Below are positions 1 through 25,129 of a stretch of 64,000 nt of DNA, piece by piece. The position numbers were made by a program, and so were the translations under genes. The stretch comes from Xiphias gladius (taxonomy: Eukaryota; Chordata; Actinopteri; Istiophoriformes; Xiphiidae). The notes under the pieces are model-generated. The model did no database searches and was not told where the DNA came from. It was given only the letters and a program-made list of their open reading frames with translations. The stretch spans positions 20,704,829 through 20,768,828 of the forward strand of contig NC_053418.1 in assembly GCF_016859285.1 (NCBI RefSeq). The letters run 5' to 3'. Position 1 is the first letter of the stretch. Each line of letters opens with the position of its first letter.

Positions 1-240
1 CTTTGTGGTCCTGAAGACACCACGTTATTCTTCACTCATATCTTACAGTTTATCTGATAGCTCTTCGGGATTCTGCTTAATATTATGGTGTATAAAGATG
101 TCAGCTGCCATCTTTCATGTCTGTTTCTAAAATGATAATGCTTCAGTGCATCTTGTGCTTTGAGTCTACATATTTCTTTAACAGCTAAATTGAGAATTTA
201 TTAATTCATGATGTTTATATAAATAAACAAAACATTATAA
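1..240. other. AT-rich spacer downstream of snrnp200
   Basis: This stretch lies beyond the probable poly(A) site of snrnp200. I see no coding exon, RNA gene or recognisable repeat in it. It may be intergenic or the edge of a neighbouring gene outside the window. Confidence 0.4.
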
Positions 241-260
241 AAACTGTTATGTGACTTCTC

Positions 261-266
261 TTTATT
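261..266 (-). terminator. poly(A) signal of snrnp200
   Basis: The plus strand reads TTTATT, which is AATAAA on the minus strand. It lies about 575 nt past the snrnp200 stop codon in AT-rich DNA. The region 241-841 would then be the 3'UTR. Another TTTATT a little further downstream, near 198, is a possible alternative. Confidence 0.5.
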
Positions 267-841
267 GCAAAAAATATTCCAGACAGCACATCATACTAAA
301 AACATTTAGACCAGTCCAACAACTAGATTTCATAACAAAACAATTAAAGTCCAAAAATAAAACTGGACAGTTGTCTTTTGTATTTGAACTCCAAGTCTGG
401 AATAAGTGTACCATCACTAACCTCATAGGGCAGTCCGGCTTGATAAATGTGTTTTCTAATCTACAACGGTTTTATCAAATTTTGGGTCAGACCTGAAAAC
501 TGACAGTTGATCACTAAGTACAAAGTGTAATAGACTTAATACACTCAAAACCCAGACCGGTTTGCCATGTATTTGTAATACATGTTTGATTATATTAACT
601 GTAAAAACAATCCTGTACACTATGATTCTGGACTGGTGTACATCATTCAGACGATTTAAAGTACTGAAGTGAAAGACATTGTTATTTTCACAAGAGTGTA
701 GAGGATGAACAATGACATGCTTATAGGAAAAGTCAAGGGACATGAATAAGGCTGAATATCTACAGTAGTACAAAACAAGAAAAACCACCTGATCCTTTAT
801 ATCAAACAAAATGTCGGAGGTTGCAATAATCAAGTTACTGA

Positions 842-13205
<12,364 letters not shown>

Positions 13206-13500
13206 GGTTCGGGTTTTGTCTTCTAGCTTTTACCGCACTCTTACTCAAAGTGAACAAGCCCGCCGACTCTAAACATCCACAGAGCTGAGTCGACTCTGCC
13301 TTTTTATGGAGACGCTGTGAGCATCGGTGCAGTGTTTAAATTTGTAGCATGAGATTGTTTTCACGGTGTCCGAGTTTCACACAAGAAAACAAGCGTTTCC
13401 CATACGTTACAAAAGCACTGCTAACACGAGCGCACAACAAGCCGCTGCTGCCCCTGTTTTCCTTTTCCGGTGTCACAGGTTAGACCAGGTACGAACGGCA
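13206..13500 (-). promoter_or_regulatory. presumed snrnp200 promoter and 5'UTR
   Basis: This is the DNA immediately upstream of the snrnp200 start codon. I see no TATA box. An ETS-type TTCCGG core lies near 13465, and CpGs are more frequent than in the flanking AT-rich DNA. The assignment rests mainly on position. Confidence 0.45.
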
Positions 13501-13900
13501 AGAACGAGTAGCGCCCCCTAGAGGCTGTGTTCATTTCAGCACACTTTCGGTTTTTAAATTTCCCTAAACCCGCAATAGAGTATTTACAGAATACAAAATC
13601 AGCATGGTTTCTCAAGGAAAAAAATCGAATTTATTTCTGATTAATTACTTATTAGCACTCTCCCATAACCTATTAATTATTAACATATAACGAAAGCAAT
13701 GATTCAGTGCTAACATACAAAGTTACTAAGTCTTATCTAGTGAGGAAAAATCTCAGAGTCTTTGTCTTTTGCTTCTTGGCTAAATACAGCTCATTTCCCA
13801 AAATAGTGAACGGTATCAGCACAATTGCACAGTAACTGGTCTGTGATACCACATCCACTGACAGATTATGATACAATGAGCCCCTGGTCATAGAAATGTA
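13501..13900. other. spacer, nothing recognised
   Basis: AT-rich DNA between the snrnp200 promoter and the minisatellite. I see no exon, RNA gene or named repeat. Confidence 0.4.
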
Positions 13901-13904
13901 AATC

Positions 13905-14190
13905 TCTTCATCTCTTTGTAGCTGTTTTGTGTCTCTTTGTAGTCTTCTGCATCTCTTTGTGGTTGCTTTGCTTCCTTTCGTGGTCGTTTTGCATTTTTAT
14001 GGTCATTTTGTGTCTCTTTGTAGTTGTCTTGCCATTTTGTATCTCTATGAGGTCATTTTGCATCTTCTTTGTAGGTATTTTGCATCTCTTTGTGGTTGTT
14101 TTGTATCTCCTTTTGGTTGTCACGCCTCTCATTGTAGTCGTTTTGCATCTCTTGGTGGTGATTTTGCATCTCTCTATAGCTGTTTCCTTT
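13905..14190. repeat. degenerate minisatellite, unit about 21 bp
   Basis: Roughly a dozen imperfect copies of a unit like TTTGCATCTCTTTGTGGTTG run head to tail, with units of 19-24 bp. Because the unit is close to 21 bp, both strands stay open in some frames. The minus strand gives a seven-residue KRHKTTT-like repeat, which I regard as a shadow of the DNA repeat and not as a gene. Similar Thr/Lys-phase minisatellites are common in fish genomes. Confidence 0.85.
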
Positions 14191-14751
14191 CCTTGGCCTG
14201 AGCCTGGTGGACCCACTCAGTTATCCATCCCATCCATGAACACATCCCAAGTCCAATATTAGGTATGACATTGATCTATCTAAGAAACCAGAGTCAGGTT
14301 TGATTCACAGTTCCTTCTGTGTGCATTGTCCTCCCACATAACACTCCTTAAGAAAAAAGAGAAACAAAATGCTTTTAACCATACTTTGCATACAGTACAT
14401 CAGTGGAGCATTTCTTCTTATTTTTAACACACTGCAGTGCTCTCTGGCAAACCTTAACCCCCTAGTGCGTTTCCCAAAAATGAACTCAATTAAAAGATTT
14501 TTTAAAAGGGCTATAACCGATTTATCTACTCGTCCTTAAAGAAATTTTTATGTAGTGACTTTTATTTGTGGGGTACACTGGCTAATGTAGATGCTTATCC
14601 AACTTGCCTGGTCATGCCAAAAAAGGAGGAGACATCCCTCCCCTTTTCTGTTCATATGCTATGTACATACTGTACGTCTGCATGTGTGTGTCTTGGTATG
14701 TATATAGTGTTGTGTGTTTCACTTGGATATGCATGGGTGCTTCGTAAATGT

Positions 14752-14915
14752 GTGGTAAATGGACTGCACTTGTACAGCTTGCACACCCAGATGGCAGAAT
14801 CAAGAGCAGTTTGGAGTTCAGTGTCTTGCTCAAGGACACTTTGACTTTTGGACAGGAGGAGCCAGTGATCAAACTACCAATCCTTAATGGACGACCTGCT
14901 CTACCTCCTGAGAAA
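14752..14915 (+). repeat. fragment of a dispersed teleost repeat
   Basis: The segment opens with GGTAAATGGACTGCACTTGT and contains TCAGTGTCTTGCTCAAGGAC and GACGACCTGCTCTACCTCCT. I recognise this arrangement from a high-copy teleost repeat. The usual middle portion is missing, so this is an internally deleted copy. The family name and class cannot be fixed without a repeat library. Confidence 0.65.
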
Positions 14916-15366
14916 TATGTACAAATGCTTCCTGTGCATATGAAGTTTCATTATGCATGGATGTGAAAGTGATACTACAAATGTATGTGCAAGTATTTGA
15001 CATTTATGTTGGGATTCTGCATATATTTCATAAAAAGGGTTTTACTTTTCAGCCAAATTACTTCTCATACTGATGTAGCATGAGATTGAGATGCAGTAAG
15101 CACTGAAGATAAAATGTAGAGACATGTCATGGAAGTGAGACAGACACACGTAAAAACAAGTAGAGGGAGATGCAGTTAATGTGGGTTTGACTGTTTTCTT
15201 CCAGAGAGAGATGTGTCTTAATGTTTTTATTTGCTGTCTGTGGCCTCATTTAACTTCCAACCCCTTTGCACATCTGGCAACAACATCTGTCGTTTTCAGC
15301 CAGTCAGAATCTCTGATGTCTTACATTTAGTGAGCCAGCTTTTTAGCTTCGGCCATACCCAATGAC

Positions 15367-15370
<4 letters not shown>

Positions 15371-15396
<26 letters not shown>
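15371..15396. repeat. (AG)n microsatellite
   Basis: An uninterrupted run of about 13 AG units. Confidence 0.95.
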
Positions 15397-15397
<1 letters not shown>

Positions 15398-15500
15398 CAT
15401 CGATAAATGGGCTAAACACATCAGTGAAACTAATTATAGGTTAACATGTGTGTGGTGACTAAGGAATTACTGACACTGGAGCGTGTGTGTCCAACTCTTT

Positions 15501-15505
<5 letters not shown>

Positions 15506-15575
<70 letters not shown>
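15506..15575. repeat. (CA)n microsatellite
   Basis: About 35 CA units, preceded by a short GCGCG stretch and followed by a C run. Confidence 0.97.
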
Positions 15576-15577
<2 letters not shown>

Positions 15578-16620
15578 CCCAAGTGTGATTCAGGATGCCT
15601 GCAGTTGTTCCAGGTCGTACGGGGTGTGTGGTTATCCTCTCCTCATCTGTCACCAAATTAGTTATGAAGCCCAATGTTCTGTCCCTTCTGGTTTAAAGGA
15701 CAGGCAGACTTGTGATCAACAGTAGGGAGGATGGCATGGTCAGTGATGAATTTGCCTTACATACATTCTCAGTGGTTGGCTTAAGACATTTCAATAACAA
15801 TCTTGAGCTTGAATACTTAAAGGAACTGATGTTTTTGTGTAAATCCTCCATTGTATATGACTTGCATCCAGACAATGTGATCTCTGTAGCTTTCTGTCAC
15901 AGGAAGACCAAATGAGCACACCTCAGCTGTCTGAGCAGCTGTTGCCACGAATGACGCCATCTGTAAAAACATTCTGCCCCCAGAGCTCCTGAGTTGAGTG
16001 TGAAAAAACACATTGTCTCTAAACAAAGTCATCATGTGCGTCCTGCATGTACACGTTAGCCTAGATAGAGTGGAACAGGATCGCTTTCCTCCTGGCTCTG
16101 GAGATTAATACTTCCCGTGTGACCCCGACAGGGTTTGGAAAACTTGAGTGAAGTTTACAGTCTGTGCTGCCAGCAGTCTGTATTAATGCAAGGATGCTAG
16201 AGGCCGGGTTAGCCTAGATAAAGTATTACAGAGTAATGCTGGAGCTCCCGACATGTGGCCCCTACACTATTTTTGTCCTGACTGAAATTAGTTACAGTAT
16301 TCACTCTTAACTATCCTGTGCTGATTCATAATTAAGGTAATCTTCCCAAAACAGCCTTTTTTTTTTTAGAATCATATTTACCATGCTAAGCTATAATGAA
16401 CCTGATGACTCCATTTAAATTTACCCTTCTGGCACAACAGGCTTATCTGCACAGGAAATATCGTAAGACGTGTCATACTACTGAAAAAAAACAAAACAAA
16501 AAAAAAGTGTTGAAATAGCAAAAGGCTTCTAATATAACACTAAAACTCCAACAATATTGAGAATTGGTGAGCCGTGTAAGTCAACACACAAGGAGGCTTC
16601 GTAATGTCTCTCTGTACAGT

Positions 16621-16626
16621 TTTATT
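16621..16626 (-). terminator. poly(A) signal of zfand5
   Basis: TTTATT on the plus strand is AATAAA on the minus strand. It lies about 1.84 kb past the zfand5 stop, which is plausible because vertebrate ZFAND5 genes have long 3'UTRs. No transcript evidence is available. Confidence 0.45.
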
Positions 16627-16922
16627 TACATGATACTATTCTGTCGTAATGCTGGATAGCAAGATTATATGTAATACATAAATATCAACACAGTTTGTTG
16701 TTTTTTCATTTTTTGTACAAATTTGCATATAACTAAGAATCAGAAAGGAAAAACTCAAACGGATACATACAGTTATCTTTTAAATGAAAAACATCCTTAC
16801 AGGGGAGAAAAAGGGGGATTAACACAAGTCACAAACATACATGGGTTTCAATGTGTCAGGCAGCCATGAAAACACACTTGCACAGGTATGTGCACGTGCA
16901 CGCGCACAAATACACACACACA

Positions 16923-16955
<33 letters not shown>

Positions 16956-18460
16956 CTCTACAGTGCTCTATAGCAGACACAGACCAATAGCTGTTAGACA
17001 GATGAGAAGTTACATCTAATCTTGGTATCTATTATTTTTTGTAATCTAGCTCTGGCATGCTCCTGTAGTTCTGTAAACATGTGCTGATAAACCGGGTATC
17101 TCCACAGACAAAAGGGTTGGGGAACAACACACCCGACCATCCACACTCACTCACACACTCACACACACACAAACGTTTCTGTTAGCGCATTTAAAAAAAT
17201 AAAACAGAGAAGAAAATCATGGTTCACATACTCTAATTCCACAAATGCACTGAACACATGCGCTAACATCAGTACAATATCAATGGAAGAGAGGGAAAAA
17301 AAAGCTAATACAAAATAACAGATAATTGTCTCTCAGCAAATAAAATATCTGAAACCCTAAATTGAGTGATGCCAAATATTTCTGAAACACTAATGCAAAT
17401 GAAGAGTAACTCATGCATTTATCCCATTCATTCATGCCTCTACAATATTGTAGCCTAAAGTCACCTACCAGGCCTGCCAGGGAAGGGTGCCATGCTTCCT
17501 CTCAGGCCACACATCAGTACACACAGCCCTGCACCAGGTGTCTGGGATTACAATCTGAGCTCACACCAGTTGGGGAACTCCTTTACCCAATATAGCCATT
17601 GAAAATGTTTAGACTCAGTGAAACGTGGAGTAATTTTTTTTGTCCCTGTCTAGCATGATACCTCCAGCCATAATGGAAACAGCCTCGTCACAATCAAACC
17701 AATCAAAGTCAGCATAGACTTGCTGATCACAGGGTCACTGAGGCTGACTATCAAGATGATCCATTGTTCTGCTGGGGTCAAAGCTGATGAAACGAAAAGT
17801 AAAAGGGAAGACAACAAAGGTTAACACAGCAGCTGTGAGGTAGGTAAAGCTAGGAAAGACAGAGACAAAGTAACAAAGCCCCTTGTGCATGGTGGGGGAC
17901 AGTTGTATGGTTCTCCAAACGTTGACTGACTCCAAGAAGTGAACAAGAAGTTCAAAGGTTGAGGGACACAACTTGTGTGGACTGTTACTGTGTAGTCTGA
18001 ATGCTTTGAAAGACCTACCAGTGTCTGACACATGACATCGTCTGAGTAAAATGGCTGTCTACGGTTTGGCACAAAATGGCACCTGGTTTGGGTGAGAGGA
18101 GCACAGCATATCCTGGACAGTTGGCCTGTGCTGCTTTTAATAAGACAATACATATTCTTAGAAAAAAAAAAAGGACTCAACAGTGGCAAAGTCAAACCAC
18201 AGAAAATGATAAAACAAACTAATGAATTAATCAAAAAAGAAAAAAAAGGTGATCATTCATGCATCTCCCTCAGACAGGATGTTTTCATTTTTTTCTTCTT
18301 TTTTTCCCATTATTTTCTTGAGGTTGTAATTTTGTAAATCAAGTCCTTTCAATTATCACTTAGCCACTCATGCCAGTGCTCATTTCAAAGGTTCACACTC
18401 ATACTCCAGTCTTTGTCAAAGGTGTTGTAATTGTTGCTGTCACTCCTGATTTTGTCAAAT
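16627..18460 (-). other. presumed zfand5 3'UTR
   Basis: AT-rich sequence between the zfand5 stop codon and the AATAAA at 16626-16621. It holds a CA microsatellite at about 16913-16952 and several long A or T runs. No other gene is evident. The extent is inferred from the poly(A) signal only. Confidence 0.5.
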
Positions 18461-20455
18461 CTATATTCTCTGGATCTTGTCAGCCACCACAACAGGGTTC
18501 TCTTTACGGATCTTGGCAGCAGCCTCGGCCTTGTAATCATAGGGACAGTTGTGCTTGTCTGAGTACCGGTGGATGCCACAGAACAGATTGCCACAGCGAC
18601 AGTCGAACCCTGGAAGCACAAAGGTAAGGGGTCAAAGGTAGAACAAGAGAGGTGAAAGATTACACTAGGGAGGTGCTAAGAAAACCCCTCGTCTTTCCAT
18701 CTCTGAACAGTAAAACATTCCTCACTGACAATAATATGAGTTGCACCAGGTGCCCTTTTGTGTGCCCCCTGCTCACCTGTGAGGCCCACCCTTTTGCGGC
18801 ACATGAAGCATCTGTTCTTCTTGGGTTTGGGGGTCTCACCCTTGTTTTCTTCACTGCTGGAAGAAGCTACAGGAGTAGGGCTAGAAGCAGCAGGCTGGCT
18901 TACAACTACACATAAAGAAAGTCAAAAGGGAAAAAGAAAAAACCCAAACACATTAGTCATGCTAGGCTTAATTTGACATTATATGGTAACTTTAATTTGC
19001 AAGAGCAGCAGATGAATGACATTTGTTCATAGTTCTGTAAGAAATGCAAACAAACTGGCAACTGAAATTGTGTACTATTGTCCCAAACAATAATAATTAG
19101 AGGGTTTGTAAATTACCCTCTCTTGTTCTTGGCAGAAAATAGTGAATTATTCTGAGAAAGCCTCTGGCAGGCTGCATCAAATCTGAGAATGCCCTCTGGT
19201 GTAGAGGTATTTTTAAAAGGTTTTATTTTTAGGCAGCCTCTTTTTCTTGGAGGCTGTAAGTAAAACCAACAGTTGGGCTTAAGGTATGCAGTGAAGCATC
19301 AAAAATAAACTGTGGCTACAGTGGGTCCTACAGGATGATGTTTGCCTTAAGAAATTTGTATGTGAGGAGTCACCTGCATGTGGGTCTCATGTCTTCTAGC
19401 CTGTCTGTTACTTTGAGTGTGTTTGTGCATGTTTGTGAGTTTTACCAGGCTCTAGGGGTTCTGGCTTGTCCTCTCTCGAGATGCTCATCTCTGTCATTTG
19501 TTGAGTCACAGGAAGAGATCCTTGAACAGTTCTGAAGGTTTACATAAAGGGAGAACGGTAGGTATGAGCAGGAAAAAAGGAACCAGTCTACCAGCCATTC
19601 ATACATTCACCAATTTAAAGAATTACCTCGAACAGTCAAAAACATCCAATACTGACCTAGACATGTCTGGTGAAGAGGCAGGGGAGGCGTCAACCTTGGC
19701 TAGACTGGCTTCTAGTCTCTGGATTGCAGAGGCTTCTGAGGTAGGACTAGCAGCTGAGCCTGGATGAGATCAGTGTGAACTCCATTAGACAAAACTCAAA
19801 CAGGAAACAGTAATGTTTGAAATCAATACAACATGCACAATCACGGGTGAAGTCAGAGAAAAAAAAGCTTTTTTGAGCACTGCACTGTATTAATATTGAG
19901 ATTATAATATAACATTCAATTCGACTATGCCAGATAAACCCCATTTAACATCTCTTCAGCAGACTTGAGAAACTTCAGTTTTTGACCTTAGAAATGTCAA
20001 AAGGAGTGCACCCCCCCCCCAAACCTTAAACAGTGTCATGAAGAAAAACAGCTGTCTTTCATTACACAGAGTGGAAAAACAGAGAGGGAGGCCAGGGGGA
20101 GGGAGAGCTGGGAAAATACACTGACTGGCCTAGAACTGGTGTTATTTCAAAACAATGTCTACACTTCCACAAGTCCCTCTTTATCTCTAGCTGTAAATAT
20201 ATAGTTTGAGCAACATTTATTTGTTTACATCATAAACACAAGGCTTCTGTAATCAATTTGGACCTTAGAATCTCTATTTTTGTGTGCTGCCTTACCCATA
20301 GGGCTGAGGGGGCTCATGCGGTCGCTGCTCTGCTGCCGTGTCAGGTGTTCCTTATAACATACGGAGCACATACCATTGGTTCTTGGGTTGCCATAGAAAC
20401 CGCAGCCTGTGGCACAAAGCATGGGCACCGGGCTCTGGTTCGTCTCTTGGGCCAT
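18461..20455 (-). CDS. zfand5: AN1-type zinc finger protein 5 (A20/AN1), complete, 5 coding exons, 208 aa
   Basis: ZFAND5 is a ubiquitin-binding, stress-related cytosolic protein that stimulates 26S proteasome activity and binds AU-rich RNAs. Coding exons on the plus axis are 20296-20455, 19657-19759, 19446-19531, 18777-18905 and 18461-18609. They join in frame to 627 nt including TAG. An A20 finger lies at residues 14-33 (C14, C18, C30, C33, within [20 protein letters not shown]). An AN1 finger starts at C149/C152 ([14 protein letters not shown]) and runs to about residue 190. The tail [14 protein letters not shown] is the ZFAND5 form; ZFAND6 ends in VGEKIQKI. The linker is Ser/Pro/Glu-rich and holds the conserved [17 protein letters not shown] block. 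Human ZFAND5 is 213 aa. Which teleost duplicate (5a or 5b) this is cannot be told here. Confidence 0.95.
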
Positions 20456-20457
20456 TG

Positions 20458-23400
20458 CTAACAGAATGAGAGAGAAACAGAGTGAGAATGCCTATTAGAC
20501 CCACACACGCACATACATACAGAGAAAGCATTTTTCTTAATGAACACCTCAATGTGAAATGCAAATGAAAGCTAAGATATTTTCCATCTTAGGACATGTC
20601 CCTGTGCTGCCAATCTGGTTTCAAAGAAACTTGTTGCAGTGTCAACAAGGCTGACAGATAACATGAAAGTCATATTATGAAAATTTGAGAACAACATGCC
20701 TGTCTGTTTTGACTTGCCCTTTAGCATGAATACAGTAATGAACACTTCTGCACAGGAAGCACAGAGAACAAACAACACTCACTGTGTTTTGTTCAGCACC
20801 TTTGGCAGAAGCTCGAGTCTGTTCTGTCCCACAGCTTTGTTCACTGTTGTGTCCCCCTTCCCTCCCTCCATCTCTTCCACCCCCTCATCCCTTTTCACAG
20901 TTCTGAGAACAGTTGGTATGGCTCTTCCTAACATTCGACCCACCTTTCATCCTATCTGTATACTGCTTTAGGAAAAACTTTGTCGTATCAACTGCTCTCC
21001 TTCCTCATTGATAATTATAGTAATATATAGTTATTTCCTCATAACTAAAAGGTAAATGTGTTATATGTGAAAGAAAATAACCACAGTTGAACAAGCGGCC
21101 TCCAGATTACCCAGAAACCTTATGACAAATAATGCACCATCAATGTATTTCAGGAGTATCATGACTAAATACGATTACAGACAATAACTAACACTCCCTC
21201 ATCAGGCTATTCACTTCCTCCATCCAGATACAAAATGACGCTGACTCACTAGCAGTATCCCAGCCACAAAAGACCAAAAACATCACATCAGGTAAAATAA
21301 TATTCTGTCCATACTAAAGGAAACGAGTTAATGAATGACAATGAACAAAGTAGGTCAACAGATTCAGAAAGTAGTCCTCTCCCCTCCCACGGTTCTTGCC
21401 ACAAAAGACATTTCAAAACTTCCCGAGTCATTTCTCGCCACACACACGCCCAAAAAAACAAGCGTGTTATGTGCGTAATTTGGCAAACGTGTAGCCCTGT
21501 GACGTTGTCACCCTGTCCTGCTGCAATGCAATAGAGCAGGAAGTTGCGTAACGGGAGACACTGCCTTTGAGGTAACAGATCAAAAACACCTTGTTGAATG
21601 AACAAACAGCCAGGCAGGAAGGCCTAGATTAGTTGGGTTAGAGGCCACCTGATCAACTGATACCAGACTCAAAAAAACAAACAAACAAAAAAACCATACC
21701 CCACAACCAGCATCTATCAGTGTTCTATGATCTATCAGCAACAGTATCATATTTCCCTTGTAAACAACCTTTGGCCCTGTTGTGTTGTAACATGGCAGCT
21801 GCTTGTTCGTCTATATTCTGGTCACAGGCACAAACGGGGCAGGCGAGCTTTATGTTCCAGGAGAGGCAGGCAGTTGTTTCAGAACGTCCTGTCAGTTCAC
21901 TTGTACCGACCTCAATAACACACTAACAAGTGCTATAAAATCTTGAGCTAGCCCCCACCCAACCCCACCTTCCTCCTCTCTCTCTCTCTCTACCCCTGCA
22001 TCCTATCATTGCCGTGTCAACAAAGGGTTTCCTTGGAAAAGCCCACAAAGACCTTCTCTCCTTTTGCGTCACGTGTTCAACTGCTGACTGCTGAAAAATA
22101 CCAGACATGAGGTCTGAACTAGAGGTTGGTAAGTGCCATGTAGCTCAAAAGGAATTTTTCAGTTTATTATGTAGATAGTTACATTTAGACTGTGGGATCT
22201 GAGCTACACATCTAGACCCCATGTTCTTGGGCAAGGCATCTGAACTAAAACAGTTCCTCAAAGGAAAGATGTCAATTCAAACTGAGACTACAGAACATAT
22301 GACAACAAAAAAAGAACAAAAAAGGTAAAACAAAGAACATGACACAGCCCATAGCAGCTAACAGATTAACTGTGACTGTTGACTTTCTGACACAAAGGAA
22401 CAATGGACAGTGTGGCTCAGCTGTCACGTTAGGCCCCAGCTGTCAGACAAACAGCCAGCATGTTAACTTAACCTTTATCAAAACCTCTAGCAAACGGGGA
22501 TATAGCTGAAGGTAAAATCACTTGGGTCGCCCATGTTTAAATCTGCCCAGCTTTCAACCTGACATGAATACACTGCATACTTGAGAAGTTTTAAATGATT
22601 AATAATCAAACTGCACACATACTGCTCATGAAGCATAACATATGTTTGTTTGTGTAGTCATTATCACCAGCTGGAGATCATCACTCATCAACCTTGGTTG
22701 ATTAATAGTTACATTACTGCTCATAAGCAAAACAAATACCTGTGTCTGGTTTCCTAACACTCTGCAGTCAGACGAAACAGCCAAAATATGCCATTTATAA
22801 TTTGTGGTGTATTGTAAAACACGTCCGACAGGGCAAGTCAGGGGCTTTCCAGCACAGGGCAGATTACCAGTCACAATAATTCACCACCAACTTCCTTTCA
22901 CAAAAGCCTAACACTCACAGCAAAAAATGTGAAAACTTGTCTGAGTCGGAATTGTTCCGTTTGGTTTCTATGTGATGGGCAGCTGAGAACACTTTGAAAG
23001 CCATAGGTGTGATAATCTCTAGCAAACAAAAGGGGAATACTGGGCTCCTGTATCAGTCGCAAGCCCAGCTCATATTTCAGGCCCTGCTGGGCTGAAAACT
23101 ACTGAGTCACACTGAAGGACAGAACAGTAAAAGCCCACTGCTATTTTGTTATAAGCAGTAGATTATTCTCTTTAAAAAGGAGAGAATATTGTAAATAATC
23201 ATCACAGGCCGACAGTAAGGCAAGGGCACTGATGTTTTCTGAAATAACCCACAGTCTAGACATTGTGGTCTCTGCTCCCTTTGTTTCTTCTTTCTCCCTT
23301 TGTCTGCAATCTCTCTGCTTCCTGTTTAGACATCGTTTTGTAGCCCCCCTTTCTCGCAGCATTTCTACTAATAACCATTTTCTACGTGTTTTCAACGAAG

Positions 23401-23978
23401 CTATGAGGACAACCTCGATTATATAATCACACTTAAGTTCTTAGAAACGATTTGGTGGTGCCACATAGCTCTTAAGACGGAGCAAACCTCGCCTTCCCCA
23501 AAGCTGAAACTACAGCACGCACTAGGCAAAGCTGTACTGGCACTTCATTTAATATTGAAGCAAATGCTCTGTAGAAATTTCACAGTAAATGTCGCTCTAC
23601 TTGCCTATTCGGCTTATGAATTTTCTATTTGTAGACAGGAATTAGCTGGCTTTGGTTCCCCATCCCCCAGCTAGAGGCAAATAGAAAAACAGAGACAGTA
23701 CCCAGCACTAGCTAGCTCCCTCCCTTGTTTTTCCCCTCAACCAGACGGAGTCACGTTCGAGTGCTTGTGATGTTTCCAATAAGGAGGAGGAGATGATGAT
23801 GCTGCTGTGCTGGTGGTGACAACTTCAGGGAGCGAAAGACCAGAAAAAAAAGAAGGAAAAAAAAAGCTTGTTTACCAAACAAAACCATCGCACATACCAC
23901 CTGACCTTTCATCCACCGTTAAAGGTCGACATGACCGACCATCAGCTTATTTTAAACACCCCTCTTTTCGTTGTTTAC
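20458..23978 (-). other. presumed 5' non-coding intron of zfand5
   Basis: The first coding exon begins two bases before the ATG, directly after a TTAG acceptor at 20459-20458, so at least one 5'UTR exon lies upstream. I see no coding exon in this 3.5 kb. It contains scattered poly-A/T and CT-rich tracts (for example 21978-21992) but no repeat family that I can name. Confidence 0.55.
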
Positions 23979-24091
23979 CTCGACAAGCTGAGCTCACTTC
24001 AGAATTCATCCTTGTTGTTAAGAAAAAAACAAAAGCAAAACAATAATCCAAGATCATCACCTGCTGAAAATCGATGAAGTTTCTCGCGAGA
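23979..24091 (-). other. zfand5: candidate zfand5 5'UTR exon
   Basis: On the minus strand a good donor, CGAG|GTAAAC, ends at 23979 just downstream of a CpG-rich promoter-like block. A first exon between about 24090 and 23979 would splice to the acceptor at 20458. This is a position-based guess. Confidence 0.35.
24082..24091. promoter_or_regulatory. TCTCGCGAGA palindromic promoter box
   Basis: The ten bases read TCTCGCGAGA exactly. In vertebrates this element marks TATA-less CpG-island promoters and is bound by BANP (earlier linked to ZBTB33). It sits at the expected transcription start of zfand5. Confidence 0.7.
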
Positions 24092-24327
24092 AGGCAGGGA
24101 AAGTGGCCGTTTGTCCTGGCAGAAGAAAAAAGGTCGAGGGTTTCAGGGTCCCGGTAACGTCCCTTTCTCCGTCTGGCTGTGTTTCTGTGACGCTGCCCTC
24201 CGTCAGACAGGTTTAGCTGGGTTTAACTATCCCTTCCTCGCCCTCCTGCCTCTCTTTCTTCCTCTCTCCGTCTCCCGTTTTTTCTCGATGGATGTTTGTT
24301 TCCTTCTTTAGTAAGAGGGGTGGCGGA

Positions 24328-24361
24328 TGATGTCACGGGTACAACAACGTGTCGCCATTGG
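24328..24361 (-). promoter_or_regulatory. CRE-like site and CCAAT box upstream of zfand5
   Basis: TGATGTCA at 24328-24335 is one base from the CREB/ATF palindrome. ATTGG at 24357-24361 gives CCAAT on the minus strand. Both lie 240-270 bp upstream of the TCTCGCGAGA box, in the zfand5 direction. Function is inferred from motif and position. Confidence 0.45.
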
Positions 24362-24776
24362 TTGCCCGTGGAGCCCCGAGCACTATGTACAGTTCTGCGA
24401 GACGGAGGGGGGGGGCGCATGCGCATAGCCAGAGTTGTGTTATTACACATCTATTCGTCATCCTCCTACAAGGACACGAATCACTTTATTGAGTAATCCA
24501 CCTAGATGAATGGATAAATGAATAATGGTGCTGACATGACTAAATTTGAAAAAAATAAATGTATGGTAAAGAAGGTAATCTTCAGGGAATGGCTCCTTGT
24601 ACAAGATCCTACGTCAGTGAGAGTGCACTATTTTGTTGGTAAAAACAGCCTCGCCCCTCCTGTCACACAGTATATTTATTTCTGTCAGGGGAACAAAACA
24701 CGTGCAAATTTATAACTAGAAAGACATACACCCTTGTATGTTAGGGGAGAGCTCTGAGTGACACTAGGCTGCCCAC

Positions 24777-24779
<3 letters not shown>

Positions 24780-24861
<82 letters not shown>
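24780..24861. repeat. (CT)n(CA)n compound microsatellite
   Basis: About 14 CT units followed, after TGT, by about 26 CA units. Confidence 0.96.
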
Positions 24862-24863
<2 letters not shown>

Positions 24864-25129
24864 CACAGGCACACACTCTCTCTCGTCGTGTTGACACTGA
24901 GAGTGTAAACATGTTTTCTAGGAGGTTACAACAGAGAAGAGGGCCGGGTGATACCATAAAATTTGGTTCCAAACTGATACCAAGTAATAGCAGTACCAGA
25001 ATCCCAGATATTGATCCTGATGCCAATACTTATTTTATATTTAAAATGGTTAATGTACCATTATATGGGGGGGTGCCTTGTGTCATGACTTATGACAACT
25101 ACAGTATGACCCTCATTTACTTAAGGCAT

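Noticed and set aside
13905..14190. CRISPR-like array
   Set aside because: Units are head-to-tail with no unique spacers, and the host is a vertebrate. It is a minisatellite.
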